This document shows, piece after piece, positions 33,451 to 41,016 of a stretch of DNA of 64,000 nt. Source of the DNA: Halorubrum sodomense (GTDB taxonomy: Archaea > Halobacteriota > Halobacteria > Halobacteriales > Haloferacaceae); assembly GCF_900111935.1 (NCBI RefSeq), contig NZ_FOYN01000001.1, positions 728,069 through 792,068 of the forward strand. The letters are read 5' to 3'. The position numbers were made by a program, and so were the translations under genes. Under the pieces are notes generated by a model. The model was not told where the DNA came from, searched no databases, and saw only the letters and a program-made list of their open reading frames with translations. Within the stretch, counting starts at the first letter, position 1. The number at the start of each line of letters is the position of its first letter.

Positions 33451-33832
33451 AGTAGAATACCTCAACTACGAAGTGCTCGACGACCACGGCTGGTCGATGG
33501 ACGACGACGACCTCTTCGAACAGGCCGCCGACGCCGGCCTCGACGACGAGGATTACGGAACCCTGGAAGTCAATCAGGGCGAATACATCCTCGAGTCCGC
33601 CGAGGCGCAGGGCTACGACTGGCCCTTCTCGTGTCGCGCCGGTGCGTGTGCGAACTGCGCGTCCATCGTCAAGAAGGGCGACATCGACATGGACATGCAG
33701 CAGATCCTCTCCGACGAGGAGGTCGAGGAGAAGAACGTCCGCCTTACCTGTATCGGTAGCCCGGCCACCGACGAGGTCAAGATCGTCTACAACGCGAAAC
33801 ACCTCGACTACCTGCAGAACCGCGTCATCTAA
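33443..33832 (+). CDS. fdx: Halobacterial-type 2Fe-2S ferredoxin
   Basis: The 129-residue plant-type ferredoxin accepts electrons from 2-oxoacid:ferredoxin oxidoreductases in haloarchaea. The cluster ligands are CRAGACANC and, further on, LTCIGSP. The acidic N-terminal insert [20 protein letters not shown] is diagnostic for the halobacterial protein, and the C-terminus [11 protein letters not shown] is conserved. The ATG at 33443 agrees with mature Halobacterium ferredoxin beginning PTVEYLNYE. Its last codons are duplicated at 35692. Confidence 0.97.
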   Translation: MPTVEYLNYEVLDDHGWSMDDDDLFEQAADAGLDDEDYGTLEVNQGEYILESAEAQGYDWPFSCRAGACANCASIVKKGDIDMDMQQILSDEEVEEKNVRLTCIGSPATDEVKIVYNAKHLDYLQNRVI

Positions 33833-34190
33833 ACAACGGCGTATAACGCTCGTTAAACAGACGCGGCCCCTTCCAGGGGTAGCGATAGTTTAGACCAGCC
33901 GTTTCCGGCCTGAAATCGATCTCTACTGGCCGTTTTCTCTTGTAGCACGAACTGTGTTCAGAACAGACCCGCGTTTTCCACTTTCGTTATGACAATGTGA
34001 GTACAAAATAGTCGTACTGATAGCACGCGGGTCGTACTGTCAGTAGGTGTGGGGCTCCCACCCTTTCTCTCGCACTCGTACCGATGTTTCTGCTCAGCCA
34101 CACTCCACCGACAACGCAGCGTTCGTGTTCTCGCTTGCCCTTCACCTTCGATCACTGCTGTACACGAACGGAAGCGATTCTCGGGAACAG
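33833..34190. other. Gene-free left part of the fdx cassette
   Basis: About 360 bp with lower GC than the neighbourhood. It holds the left 13-bp inverted repeat (33883-33895) and a pair of TCGTACTG direct repeats around 34010-34042. I see no convincing open frame; the short frames on both strands lack haloarchaeal codon bias. It could be the terminal non-coding region of the mobile unit or a decayed gene. Confidence 0.55.
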
Positions 34191-35597
34191 CTATTCGGAC
34201 AGGGTCTCAACGACATCGTCAACTGTGAACAGACCGAGATCGTCCCGATCCTCGGCCGCTTCCTCCACTGAGGATGCGAACCCGCTTCGGCTAAACAGTA
34301 CGTACTCGTAGTTCACGTCGCTGTCAGCCGGCGACCACTCGATTTCGGGTGCCTCCCGTTCGAGCTGGGCGAGAACGTCGTACCCCGTCGGTTGTTGCTG
34401 GAACTTCGCTTCCCCGACCAGTAGCGTGTCGCCGTTCGTCGGGGCCACGATATCGATTTCACGGCCGTCGGTGTCCCACCACCGACCTGGGGATTCCGTG
34501 AACGTGTACGCGTCCCCGTACTCGTAGAGAACTGCCCGCTGGCAGAGTCGTTCGAACGACGAACTGACGAAGTCCGGAAGATGCGGTTCGACCAGTTCGT
34601 CGTACGCGTCCGCTCCGAACACTTCGTACCGAGACGAACGGCCGTGTACGAAGCGGAACCAGAACGCGAACAGTTGGTCCCTGATTCGATACCGGCTGTT
34701 CCGACTCCGGGACGGGTCAACGGTTACTGGGTACTCCTGCTCGATTATCTGGAGTTCCCGCAGCCGGGAGAGGTAGTAACTCGCGCTGTTGGCGTTGATG
34801 CCCGCCGCCTGGATAATCCCGTTTCGCTTGTGGTTCCCCTCCGCCATCGCTTTCAGGACGGCGAAATACCGGTCAACCTCGTCCAGTTCCCGATACAGGA
34901 CGTCCTCGGGCTCCTCGTGGAGGCCGCCATCCCGGAGCAGCAAGGTCTCCGTGATGTTCTCTTGGAGTGACTGCGTATCGTCCACTGCTCGGAGGTACTC
35001 CGGTGTCCCCCCGAACACACCGTATGCGATCACCTGTTCGGCTGGCGCGTAGTTCGGGAAGAACTCCATCGCGGCCGCGAACGGGAGCGGACCGATTTCG
35101 AGTTTCCCGTTCGGCCGTTTCGATATCCGCCCGTACAGCGGTGAACTCCCGTCGAGTGCGATCTTGTGTATCATCCCGATCGCCGAGCCAGTCAACACGA
35201 AGGTCGCAGCTGTATCAGCGACTTCGTGGTCCCAGATTCGCTGGATGAGGGAGGGGAGCGCTTCGTTTTCGTCAACGAGGTACGGGAACTCGTCGAGGAT
35301 GACGACCGTGTCCTGCTCAGCGAGGTACGTAAGAACGTTCTCCCAGTCCTTCCGAATCCGACTCACTCCCGGGAACACCGTTGTGGCATCAGCGATGAAG
35401 GAGTCAAGTTGTTGCTCCGTCGTCCCGTGTGCAGCCTGATGGTACACCGCGTCTTCACGGTCTTCGATGGATTTGACGACGAGCGCCGTCTTCCCCATCC
35501 GCCGACGTCCGTAGACGACGCTCAACTCCGCGGACCCACTCTCGTATAACTCGTGGAGTCTGTCGAGTTCCTGTTCTCGGTTGACGAACGCGGGCAT
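34191..35597 (-). CDS. Archaeal ATPase with DUF234 nuclease-like domain
   Basis: A 468-residue protein of the archaeal AAA ATPase plus DUF234 family. The ATPase has Walker A VVYGRRRMGKTALV, Walker B VVILDEFPYL and a sensor-like TFVLTGSAIGMI. A winged-helix part follows (about 240-300). The C-terminal part (about 330-440) has GREIDIVAPTNGDTLLVGEA ending in KF, which looks like a PD-(D/E)xK nuclease core. Role is unknown; such genes are frequent in mobile archaeal DNA and may serve in defence or maintenance. Base and codon composition differs from neighbours, suggesting transfer. Confidence 0.85.
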   Translation of the reverse strand: MPAFVNREQELDRLHELYESGSAELSVVYGRRRMGKTALVVKSIEDREDAVYHQAAHGTTEQQLDSFIADATTVFPGVSRIRKDWENVLTYLAEQDTVVILDEFPYLVDENEALPSLIQRIWDHEVADTAATFVLTGSAIGMIHKIALDGSSPLYGRISKRPNGKLEIGPLPFAAAMEFFPNYAPAEQVIAYGVFGGTPEYLRAVDDTQSLQENITETLLLRDGGLHEEPEDVLYRELDEVDRYFAVLKAMAEGNHKRNGIIQAAGINANSASYYLSRLRELQIIEQEYPVTVDPSRSRNSRYRIRDQLFAFWFRFVHGRSSRYEVFGADAYDELVEPHLPDFVSSSFERLCQRAVLYEYGDAYTFTESPGRWWDTDGREIDIVAPTNGDTLLVGEAKFQQQPTGYDVLAQLEREAPEIEWSPADSDVNYEYVLFSRSGFASSVEEAAEDRDDLGLFTVDDVVETLSE

Positions 35598-35854
35598 ACC
35601 TCCACCTTCGACTCACCAGCACATAAAACGTACAGATAGCGTAGTCTAAACTATCGTAGTTCAAACCACGGTAGTTGAGGCAACAGTAAAGAGAACCGCG
35701 TCATCTGAACGGCACTCTCTCACCGCGGTTAACGACCGCTCTCACCCGGGACCGCAGTCGCCGCGTCCCCGCATTCTCTCGTTTTCGTTCCGGATTAGTC
35801 CCGGCGTTCTCCGCCCTCGTCGCTCTCTCGGCGACGGCCGCGTCGCTCACTTCC

Positions 35855-35866
35855 CGAACTCGTTCG
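35855..35866 (+). promoter_or_regulatory. NarO-like box upstream of the AhbC operon
   Basis: CGAACTCGTTCG keeps both half-sites of the CGAAC-N2-GTTCG palindrome. It lies 64 bp before the ATG of the first gene of the operon. A clear TATA box between them is not visible, so activity is uncertain. Confidence 0.4.
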
Positions 35867-35929
35867 GGCGAATTTCGCGGCCGTGAGAACGCGCGAAACC
35901 CCGTTCGGGGGACCGTCCGTACGGGGGGT

Positions 35930-36325
35930 ATGGTCGAGAAGACGAGTCGAAGCGAGGACGCGAACGGGCCGCGGTCGGCCGACGGTCGCCGGTTCGAGGT
36001 GTTCGTCCGCGAGGCGGAGTCGGACCCGCTCCGCCACGTCGGCACGGTCGCCGCGCCGACGCCGGACGTCGCCCACGAAGAGGCGAGCAAGCTCTTCGCG
36101 TGGTACGCCCGCGACGTGTGGGTGTGCCCGGCCGCCGAGGTGTCCCGATACTCCGCGGCGTCGCTCGCTGACCAGGAGGACGGGGCGGACGCGGACGCCG
36201 AGGACGCCGACGAGCCGCGCGTCTACGAGGAGACCGAGGGGACGCCGACGGTCTCCTGCGGCGGGAGGCCAGTCGACGACGACGGAGAGGGTGCCGGGGA
36301 GCCGCCCGCGGAGGGATCGCGATGA
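35930..36325 (+). CDS. PaaB-like small partner protein of the radical SAM enzyme
   Basis: A 131-residue protein. Residues about 20-80 (FEVFVREAESDPLRHVGTVA, then AHEEASKLFAWYARDVWVCP) resemble PaaB, the structural subunit of phenylacetyl-CoA epoxidase: the EVFVR start, the HVG motif and the vWV-P end. The rest is acidic low complexity with TPTVSCGGRP. Proteins in this position have been called Htur_1727-family rSAM-partnered candidate RiPP precursors; the PaaB-like fold argues for a partner or scaffold instead. Its TGA overlaps the ATG of the radical SAM gene (4 bp). Confidence 0.7.
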   Translation: MVEKTSRSEDANGPRSADGRRFEVFVREAESDPLRHVGTVAAPTPDVAHEEASKLFAWYARDVWVCPAAEVSRYSAASLADQEDGADADAEDADEPRVYEETEGTPTVSCGGRPVDDDGEGAGEPPAEGSR

Positions 36326-37557
36326 TCTCCGTCAGCAAGCTGCTGTGCGGGCTCGACGCCGAGAGCGACGGACTCCGCTACGACGCGGCCGACGGCTCGA
36401 AGGAGCCGCAGATCACCGAGGAGAAACAGCGGCGGCCGGTCGTCGTCTGGAACGCCACGAAGCGGTGTAACCTCTACTGCGAGCACTGCTACGCCGGCGC
36501 CGACGCTGACGGCGCCCCGAACGAGCTCTCGACGGCGGAGGGGAAGGCGCTCGTCGACGACCTCGCCGAGTTCGGCGTCCCGGTCCTGTTGTTCTCCGGC
36601 GGCGAGCCCCTCGTCCGCGAGGACCTCGCGGAGCTGATCGCGTACGCCGACGAGAGCGGGATCCGCCCGGTGCTCTCGACGAACGGGACGCTCCTCACCC
36701 GCGACCGGGCCCGAGAGCTGAAGCAGGCGGGGCTCAAGTACGCCGGCGTCTCCGTCGACGGCCTCCCCGAGCGCAACGACCGCATCCGCGGCGAGGAGGG
36801 CGCGTTCGACGCCGCGGTCCGGGGGATCGAGGCCTGCCTCGACGTCGGGCTCAAGACGGGGCTCCGGTACACGATTACCGAGCACAACGTCGACGACCTC
36901 GCGGGCGTCGTCGACCTGCTCGTCGACGTCGGCGTCGACCGCTTCTGCTTTTACCACCTCGACTACGGCGGCCGCGGCGCCGACATCTCGAACGTCGACC
37001 TCTCGCCCGAGGCGACCCGGCAAGCGGTGGCCGACCTCTGTGACCTCACCCGCGAGTACCACGAGCGGGGCGAGGAGATAGAGACGCTGCTCGTCGGCAA
37101 CTACGCCGACGCCGGTCACCTCGTCGAGTACGCGGACCGCGAGATGGGGACCGACCGCGCCCGGCTCATCTACCGGTACCTCGAACGCAACGGCGGCGAC
37201 CCCACCGGCGAGCGCGTCGCCGACGTCGACCCCGTCGGCAACGTCCACCTCACGCAGTTCTGGCAGGGGTACTCGCCCGGCAACGTCCGCGACCGCTCGT
37301 TCGGCGCGATCTGGACCGACGAGTCGAACCCGCTCCTCGCCGGGCTCCGCGAGCGGGAGGAGCGCCTCTCCGGCCGCTGCGCCGACTGCGCGTATCAATC
37401 GATCTGCCGGGGCGGCTCGCGGCTCCGCGCGCTCTCGGCGCACGGCGACCCGTTCGCGCCCGACCCGAAGTGCTACCTCACGGCGGCGGAGCGCGCCGGC
37501 GAGGAGGCGCTTTCGCGGATCGACGCGGGGGACCGGTCCGCGCCCGCCGACGACTGA
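36322..37557 (+). CDS. ahbC: Radical SAM/SPASM protein, AhbC-like (didecarboxysiroheme deacetylase)
   Basis: A 411-residue radical SAM enzyme with cluster motif CNLYCEHC (about 51-58), SAM-binding LLFSGGEPL, and a C-terminal SPASM region with CADCAYQSICRGGSRLRALS and a later Cys (PDPKC). The N-terminus MISVSKLLCGLDAESDGLRY and the NATKRCNLYCEHCYAGAD stretch match AhbC/NirJ-type enzymes of siroheme-derived heme synthesis. AhbC removes acetate side chains from 12,18-didecarboxysiroheme on the route to heme in archaea. NirJ (heme d1) is the main alternative. It is cotranscribed with the PaaB-like protein. Other ahb genes are not in the window. Confidence 0.8.
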   Translation: MISVSKLLCGLDAESDGLRYDAADGSKEPQITEEKQRRPVVVWNATKRCNLYCEHCYAGADADGAPNELSTAEGKALVDDLAEFGVPVLLFSGGEPLVREDLAELIAYADESGIRPVLSTNGTLLTRDRARELKQAGLKYAGVSVDGLPERNDRIRGEEGAFDAAVRGIEACLDVGLKTGLRYTITEHNVDDLAGVVDLLVDVGVDRFCFYHLDYGGRGADISNVDLSPEATRQAVADLCDLTREYHERGEEIETLLVGNYADAGHLVEYADREMGTDRARLIYRYLERNGGDPTGERVADVDPVGNVHLTQFWQGYSPGNVRDRSFGAIWTDESNPLLAGLREREERLSGRCADCAYQSICRGGSRLRALSAHGDPFAPDPKCYLTAAERAGEEALSRIDAGDRSAPADD

Positions 37558-37577
37558 ATCGCTTTCGGGCCCGGTCC

Positions 37578-37742
37578 TTATTCCCCGTTTCCGTCGGTGT
37601 CCGGTCCACCTCCCGTCCCGTACTTCGCGGAGAAGCGCTCCGCGGGCACCTCCCCGCGGGCGACGCCGATCGCGTCGCGCACGAGCTCGACGGTGGCGTC
37701 GTCTCGCACCGGCTCGACGGCCGGCGGGTCGTCGTCGGTCAT
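37578..37742 (-). CDS. Small acidic protein (54 aa)
   Basis: A 54-codon frame: MTDDDPPAVEPVRDDATVEL at the start, one helix (ELVRDAIGVARGEVPAERFS) and AKYGTGGGP near the end. It is convergent with ahbC (20-bp gap). Codon bias fits a real gene. Similar helix-then-AERFxxKYG patterns occur at the N-termini of some redox enzymes, but no function is claimed. Confidence 0.6.
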   Translation of the reverse strand: MTDDDPPAVEPVRDDATVELVRDAIGVARGEVPAERFSAKYGTGGGPDTDGNGE

Positions 37743-37807
37743 GACCGGACGGAGGAGGTCGCGCCCCCTCGGCGTCCCGCTTTACCGGTCCACCGCTTCA
37801 AAGGCTC

Positions 37808-38416
37808 TCACCGCTCGGCGCCGTCAAAGACGTCCGTCACCAGCTTCGCCTGCGCGGTGCGGAGCCGCTGTGAGAGCGCGGACTTGCTGATACCGAGCTC
37901 GTCGGCGAGCTCGCTCAGGCGCACGTCGCGGTCGTCGTCGAAGTAGCCGCGGACGACCGCGAGCTCGAGCCCGCGGCGCTGCTTCGGCGTCAGCGCGGAG
38001 AGGTCGAAGGTGACCTGCTCGGTCGCGTCCGGCCCCTCGACGACCGCGAGTCGGACGAGGCGAACCCGGTCGACGACCCCGCGAAGCTCTTCGACGAGCC
38101 GGCGGACCGCGCCCCGGTCGTCGACGTACGCGGTGACGAGGATCGTCCCGTCCTCGACGCGCTGGAAGTGCGGGACGCAGCCGAGGCCCCCGAACGCGTG
38201 ACAGAGGCAGTCGGCGTCGACCTCGCCGGTTCCGCGGCGCACGTCGCCGTCCGGCGTCGTCACGTCGACGACGCACTCGTCGCCGACCGCGTTGACCGCG
38301 ACCTCGGTGGCCTCGTCGGCCTCGGAGACGATCGGACAGCCGCGGTCGCCGGTCGGATCGACGTCGAGGTCGACCCGCAGGCGACGGTCCACCTCGGCGC
38401 CGGCGGCGTCGGACAT
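37808..38416 (-). CDS. Bat-type HTH regulator with N-terminal cysteine cluster (NarO/DmsR-like)
   Basis: A 202-residue regulator. The C-terminal HTH_10 domain (about 145-200, LTPKQRRGLELAVVRGYFDD, then LSELADELGISKSALSQRLR) is the bacterio-opsin-activator type. The N-terminal half has Cys in RGCPIV (about 27), DECVVD (about 48) and CLCHAFGGLGC (CxCx7C). That arrangement is what I recall for NarO and DmsR, which sense anaerobiosis through an iron-sulfur cluster. A TATA-like AAAAGTAAAACC is 25-30 bp upstream. It is a candidate regulator for the NarO-like boxes at norB, fdx and ahbC. Confidence 0.75.
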   Translation of the reverse strand: MSDAAGAEVDRRLRVDLDVDPTGDRGCPIVSEADEATEVAVNAVGDECVVDVTTPDGDVRRGTGEVDADCLCHAFGGLGCVPHFQRVEDGTILVTAYVDDRGAVRRLVEELRGVVDRVRLVRLAVVEGPDATEQVTFDLSALTPKQRRGLELAVVRGYFDDDRDVRLSELADELGISKSALSQRLRTAQAKLVTDVFDGAER

Positions 38417-38530
38417 GTCAGTCGCTACGGACGGCGTCGGTTTTACTTTTCGGCGGATTCCCGCGATCCGGCGCGGCGGTCCGGGTCGGTTTCGAAAAAG
38501 TGAGTGAGAGAACGCGACCGCGTCGTCGGA

Positions 38531-39580
38531 TTAGTCCTCGGACTCGGGGGCGGCCTCCTCGGCCGCGGGCTCGTCGGCTGTACCGCCCGACTCGGCCTCC
38601 TCGCCCTCCTCGGAGCGTGCGGCGACGAGGGCGCCGCTGGCGACGCTGTACATCGGCTCGTCGGCCGAGCGCACGCCGCTGATCGAGAACGGAATGTTCG
38701 CGTCCGCGAGGTGGTCGGCGAACAGGTCCTCGAAGCCGTTCGGGCTGGAGGTGCCGCCGGTGACGACGACGGGCACGTCGAGCCCCTCCTCGACGTCCTC
38801 CTCGTCCACCTCGCGGGTGATGTTCTCGATGACGTAGTCGAGCAGGTTCTCGTAGTAGATGGCGAGCGCGCCCTCGACGCCGCCCACGTCGGTGCGGAAG
38901 TCGAGTTCGAAGTCGTCCTCCTTGATGCTCGTCACCTTGTCGACGGGCGTGCCGGTCGCCTGCGAGGTCTGCTCGTCGATCCAGTCGCCCCCGCGGGCGA
39001 TGGAGAACTTCATGACGGGGACCGCGTAGTAGGCGAGACAGACGTTCGTCATCCCCGCGCCGAAGGAGATCCCGAGGCCGGTGAAGTTGTTGTCGGCCAG
39101 CTCCGAGTAGATGACCGCCATCCCCTCGTTGATCGGCTCGGGATCGTACCCCATGTCTCCGAGCATCGATTCGAGCGTCTTTTCGTGGTACAGGGTCGTG
39201 AGCCCGGAGTCGATCGGGTCCGCGGGACTGGAGTAGAACAGCCGCTCGTTCGGCTTCGAGGGCTCGCCGACCACCTGCTCGGTAATGAGCTTGATCATCG
39301 GGATCGCGGACGCCTCCTCGCTGGAGAGGATGCCGTGCTGCATCGGCCGGCGGGTCTCCTTGTTGAAGATGTTCGCGAAGTTCAGGGCGTCGTCGCCGAC
39401 GACGTACACCTTGTCGTCCTTTCGGATGTGGAGGACCTCGCTGCGCGAGAGCATCTGCTCGGCCATGTCGCTGTACTCGATCTCGACGAACGAGTTCCGC
39501 TGCTGTACGAACACCGTCTCCGCGCCCTCCTGCCGCCCGGAGAGGATGTTCATCGTCCCGACGTCTAGGCCTTTAGCCAT
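38531..39580 (-). CDS. Salactin-type haloarchaeal actin homologue
   Basis: A 349-residue actin-fold protein. Nucleotide-binding elements are visible: phosphate 1 [12 protein letters not shown], phosphate 2 [19 protein letters not shown], and the adenosine motif [14 protein letters not shown]. The N-terminal [20 protein letters not shown] and the [15 protein letters not shown] stretch match the haloarchaeal salactin family, which forms dynamic filaments. The last 30 residues are a disordered acidic tail. The start MAKGLDV (39580) fits a TTTATC element about 30-35 bp upstream; an in-frame ATG at 39595 is too close to it. Confidence 0.88.
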   Translation of the reverse strand: MAKGLDVGTMNILSGRQEGAETVFVQQRNSFVEIEYSDMAEQMLSRSEVLHIRKDDKVYVVGDDALNFANIFNKETRRPMQHGILSSEEASAIPMIKLITEQVVGEPSKPNERLFYSSPADPIDSGLTTLYHEKTLESMLGDMGYDPEPINEGMAVIYSELADNNFTGLGISFGAGMTNVCLAYYAVPVMKFSIARGGDWIDEQTSQATGTPVDKVTSIKEDDFELDFRTDVGGVEGALAIYYENLLDYVIENITREVDEEDVEEGLDVPVVVTGGTSSPNGFEDLFADHLADANIPFSISGVRSADEPMYSVASGALVAARSEEGEEAESGGTADEPAAEEAAPESED

Positions 39581-39743
39581 GAACCAGTGTTTCATTTCGC
39601 AGGTGATAAACGTTCGTGGCAGGCCGGGCGCGGCCGCCTGCGTGGCCGGGGAGGTGTTCGGGACGCGGCGATCGCGGCGAGGCGCTCCCGGGCCGACCGA
39701 TCCCGCACCGTTTATTTCTCGGCGGCGGAAGTACGGGGACGAC

Positions 39744-40577
39744 GTGCGAGACACGCTCCGCGGTATCGTCGACCTCGCTCGCCTCGGCAACTGCGTCGCC
39801 GCCGGGGCCCTCACGGCGACCGGCGCGTTCGTCGCGGGCGCGAGCGGCGCCGCCGTCCCGACCGCGCTCGCGGCCGCGACGACCGTCTTCGCGGTCGCCG
39901 CGGGCAACGCGATCAACGACTACTTCGACCGTCAAGTCGACGCGGTCAACCGCCCGGACCGCCCCATCCCCCGCGGCGCGGTGTCGCCCCGGGGCGCGCT
40001 CGCGACCGCCGCCGTCTGGTTCGCGGTCGCGGTCGCGGTCGCGGTCCGCCTCCCGGCGTTAGCGATCGGCATCGCCGCGGTGAACCTCGTCGCGCTCGTC
40101 ACCTACACGAGCCTCTTCAAAGGGACGCCCGGGCTCGGCAACGCCCTGGTCGCCTACCTCGTCGGCTCGACGTTCCTGTTCGGCGGCGCCGCCGTCGGAA
40201 ACCCCCGCGCCGTCCTCGTCCTCGCCGCGCTCGCCGGGCTCTCGACGTTCACCCGCGAGGTGATCAAAGACGTCGAGGACGTGGCCGGCGACCGAGAGGA
40301 GGGCCTCGCGACCCTCCCGATCGCGGTCGGCGAGCGCCGCGCGCTGCGGATCGGTGCGGCCGCGCTGGTCGTCGCCGTGGGCGTCAGCCCGCTGCCGTAC
40401 TTCTCCGGAACGCTCGGCGCGGCGTACCTCGCGGTCGTCGTCGTCGCCGACGCGGTGATGCTGTACGCGACCTACGAGAGCGTCGCCGACCCCGGCGCCG
40501 CACAGCGCCGCTTCAAGTACGGCACGTTCCTCGCGGCGGCGGCGTTCGTCGTCGGCCGCGTCGCGGTGGTCGTGTGA
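39744..40577 (+). CDS. Digeranylgeranylglyceryl phosphate synthase (UbiA family)
   Basis: Adds the second geranylgeranyl chain in archaeal membrane lipid synthesis. The 277-residue protein has about eight helices and both Asp-rich motifs: [20 protein letters not shown] and [17 protein letters not shown]. Translation starts at GTG (39744): a TATA element CGTTTATTTC (about 39707-39716) lies about 30 bp upstream and no in-frame ATG is near the first helix. It is divergent from salactin. Confidence 0.92.
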   Translation: MRDTLRGIVDLARLGNCVAAGALTATGAFVAGASGAAVPTALAAATTVFAVAAGNAINDYFDRQVDAVNRPDRPIPRGAVSPRGALATAAVWFAVAVAVAVRLPALAIGIAAVNLVALVTYTSLFKGTPGLGNALVAYLVGSTFLFGGAAVGNPRAVLVLAALAGLSTFTREVIKDVEDVAGDREEGLATLPIAVGERRALRIGAAALVVAVGVSPLPYFSGTLGAAYLAVVVVADAVMLYATYESVADPGAAQRRFKYGTFLAAAAFVVGRVAVVV

Positions 40578-40668
40578 GCCGAACTGCGCGGCCGCTCGCG
40601 GACGAAGACCAACACGAAAACCGGTCGCGGTGCGAAACGATGCTCGACGGCGGACGGTCAGGTGACGG

Positions 40669-40974
<306 letters not shown>

Positions 40975-41016
40975 CTACAAGACGCCCGTATTAAATAGTG
41001 TCGGGTAACCCCCCGA

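Larger units (their letters stand above)
33816..35706. mobile_element. ATPase cassette inserted at the 3' end of fdx
   Basis: Outer 15-bp direct repeats AGAACCGCGTCATCT (33816-33830 and 35692-35706) both encode the ferredoxin C-terminus NRVI, each followed by a stop (TAA, TGA). Inside, 13-bp inverted repeats CGATAGTTTAGAC (33883-33895) and GTCTAAACTATCG (35644-35656) bound about 1.77 kb with lower GC than the flanks. The cargo is one ATPase gene. No transposase or integrase is present. The target gene stays intact, as in the aroQ cassette. Confidence 0.7.

Noticed and set aside
35707..35929. A gene in the gap before the AhbC operon
   Set aside because: Frames are short and without codon bias; only the NarO-like box and short inverted repeats are seen.
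35930..36325. Calling the 131-residue partner a RiPP precursor
   Set aside because: No leader/core layout or repeat is visible, and the folded part resembles PaaB; it is described as a partner protein.
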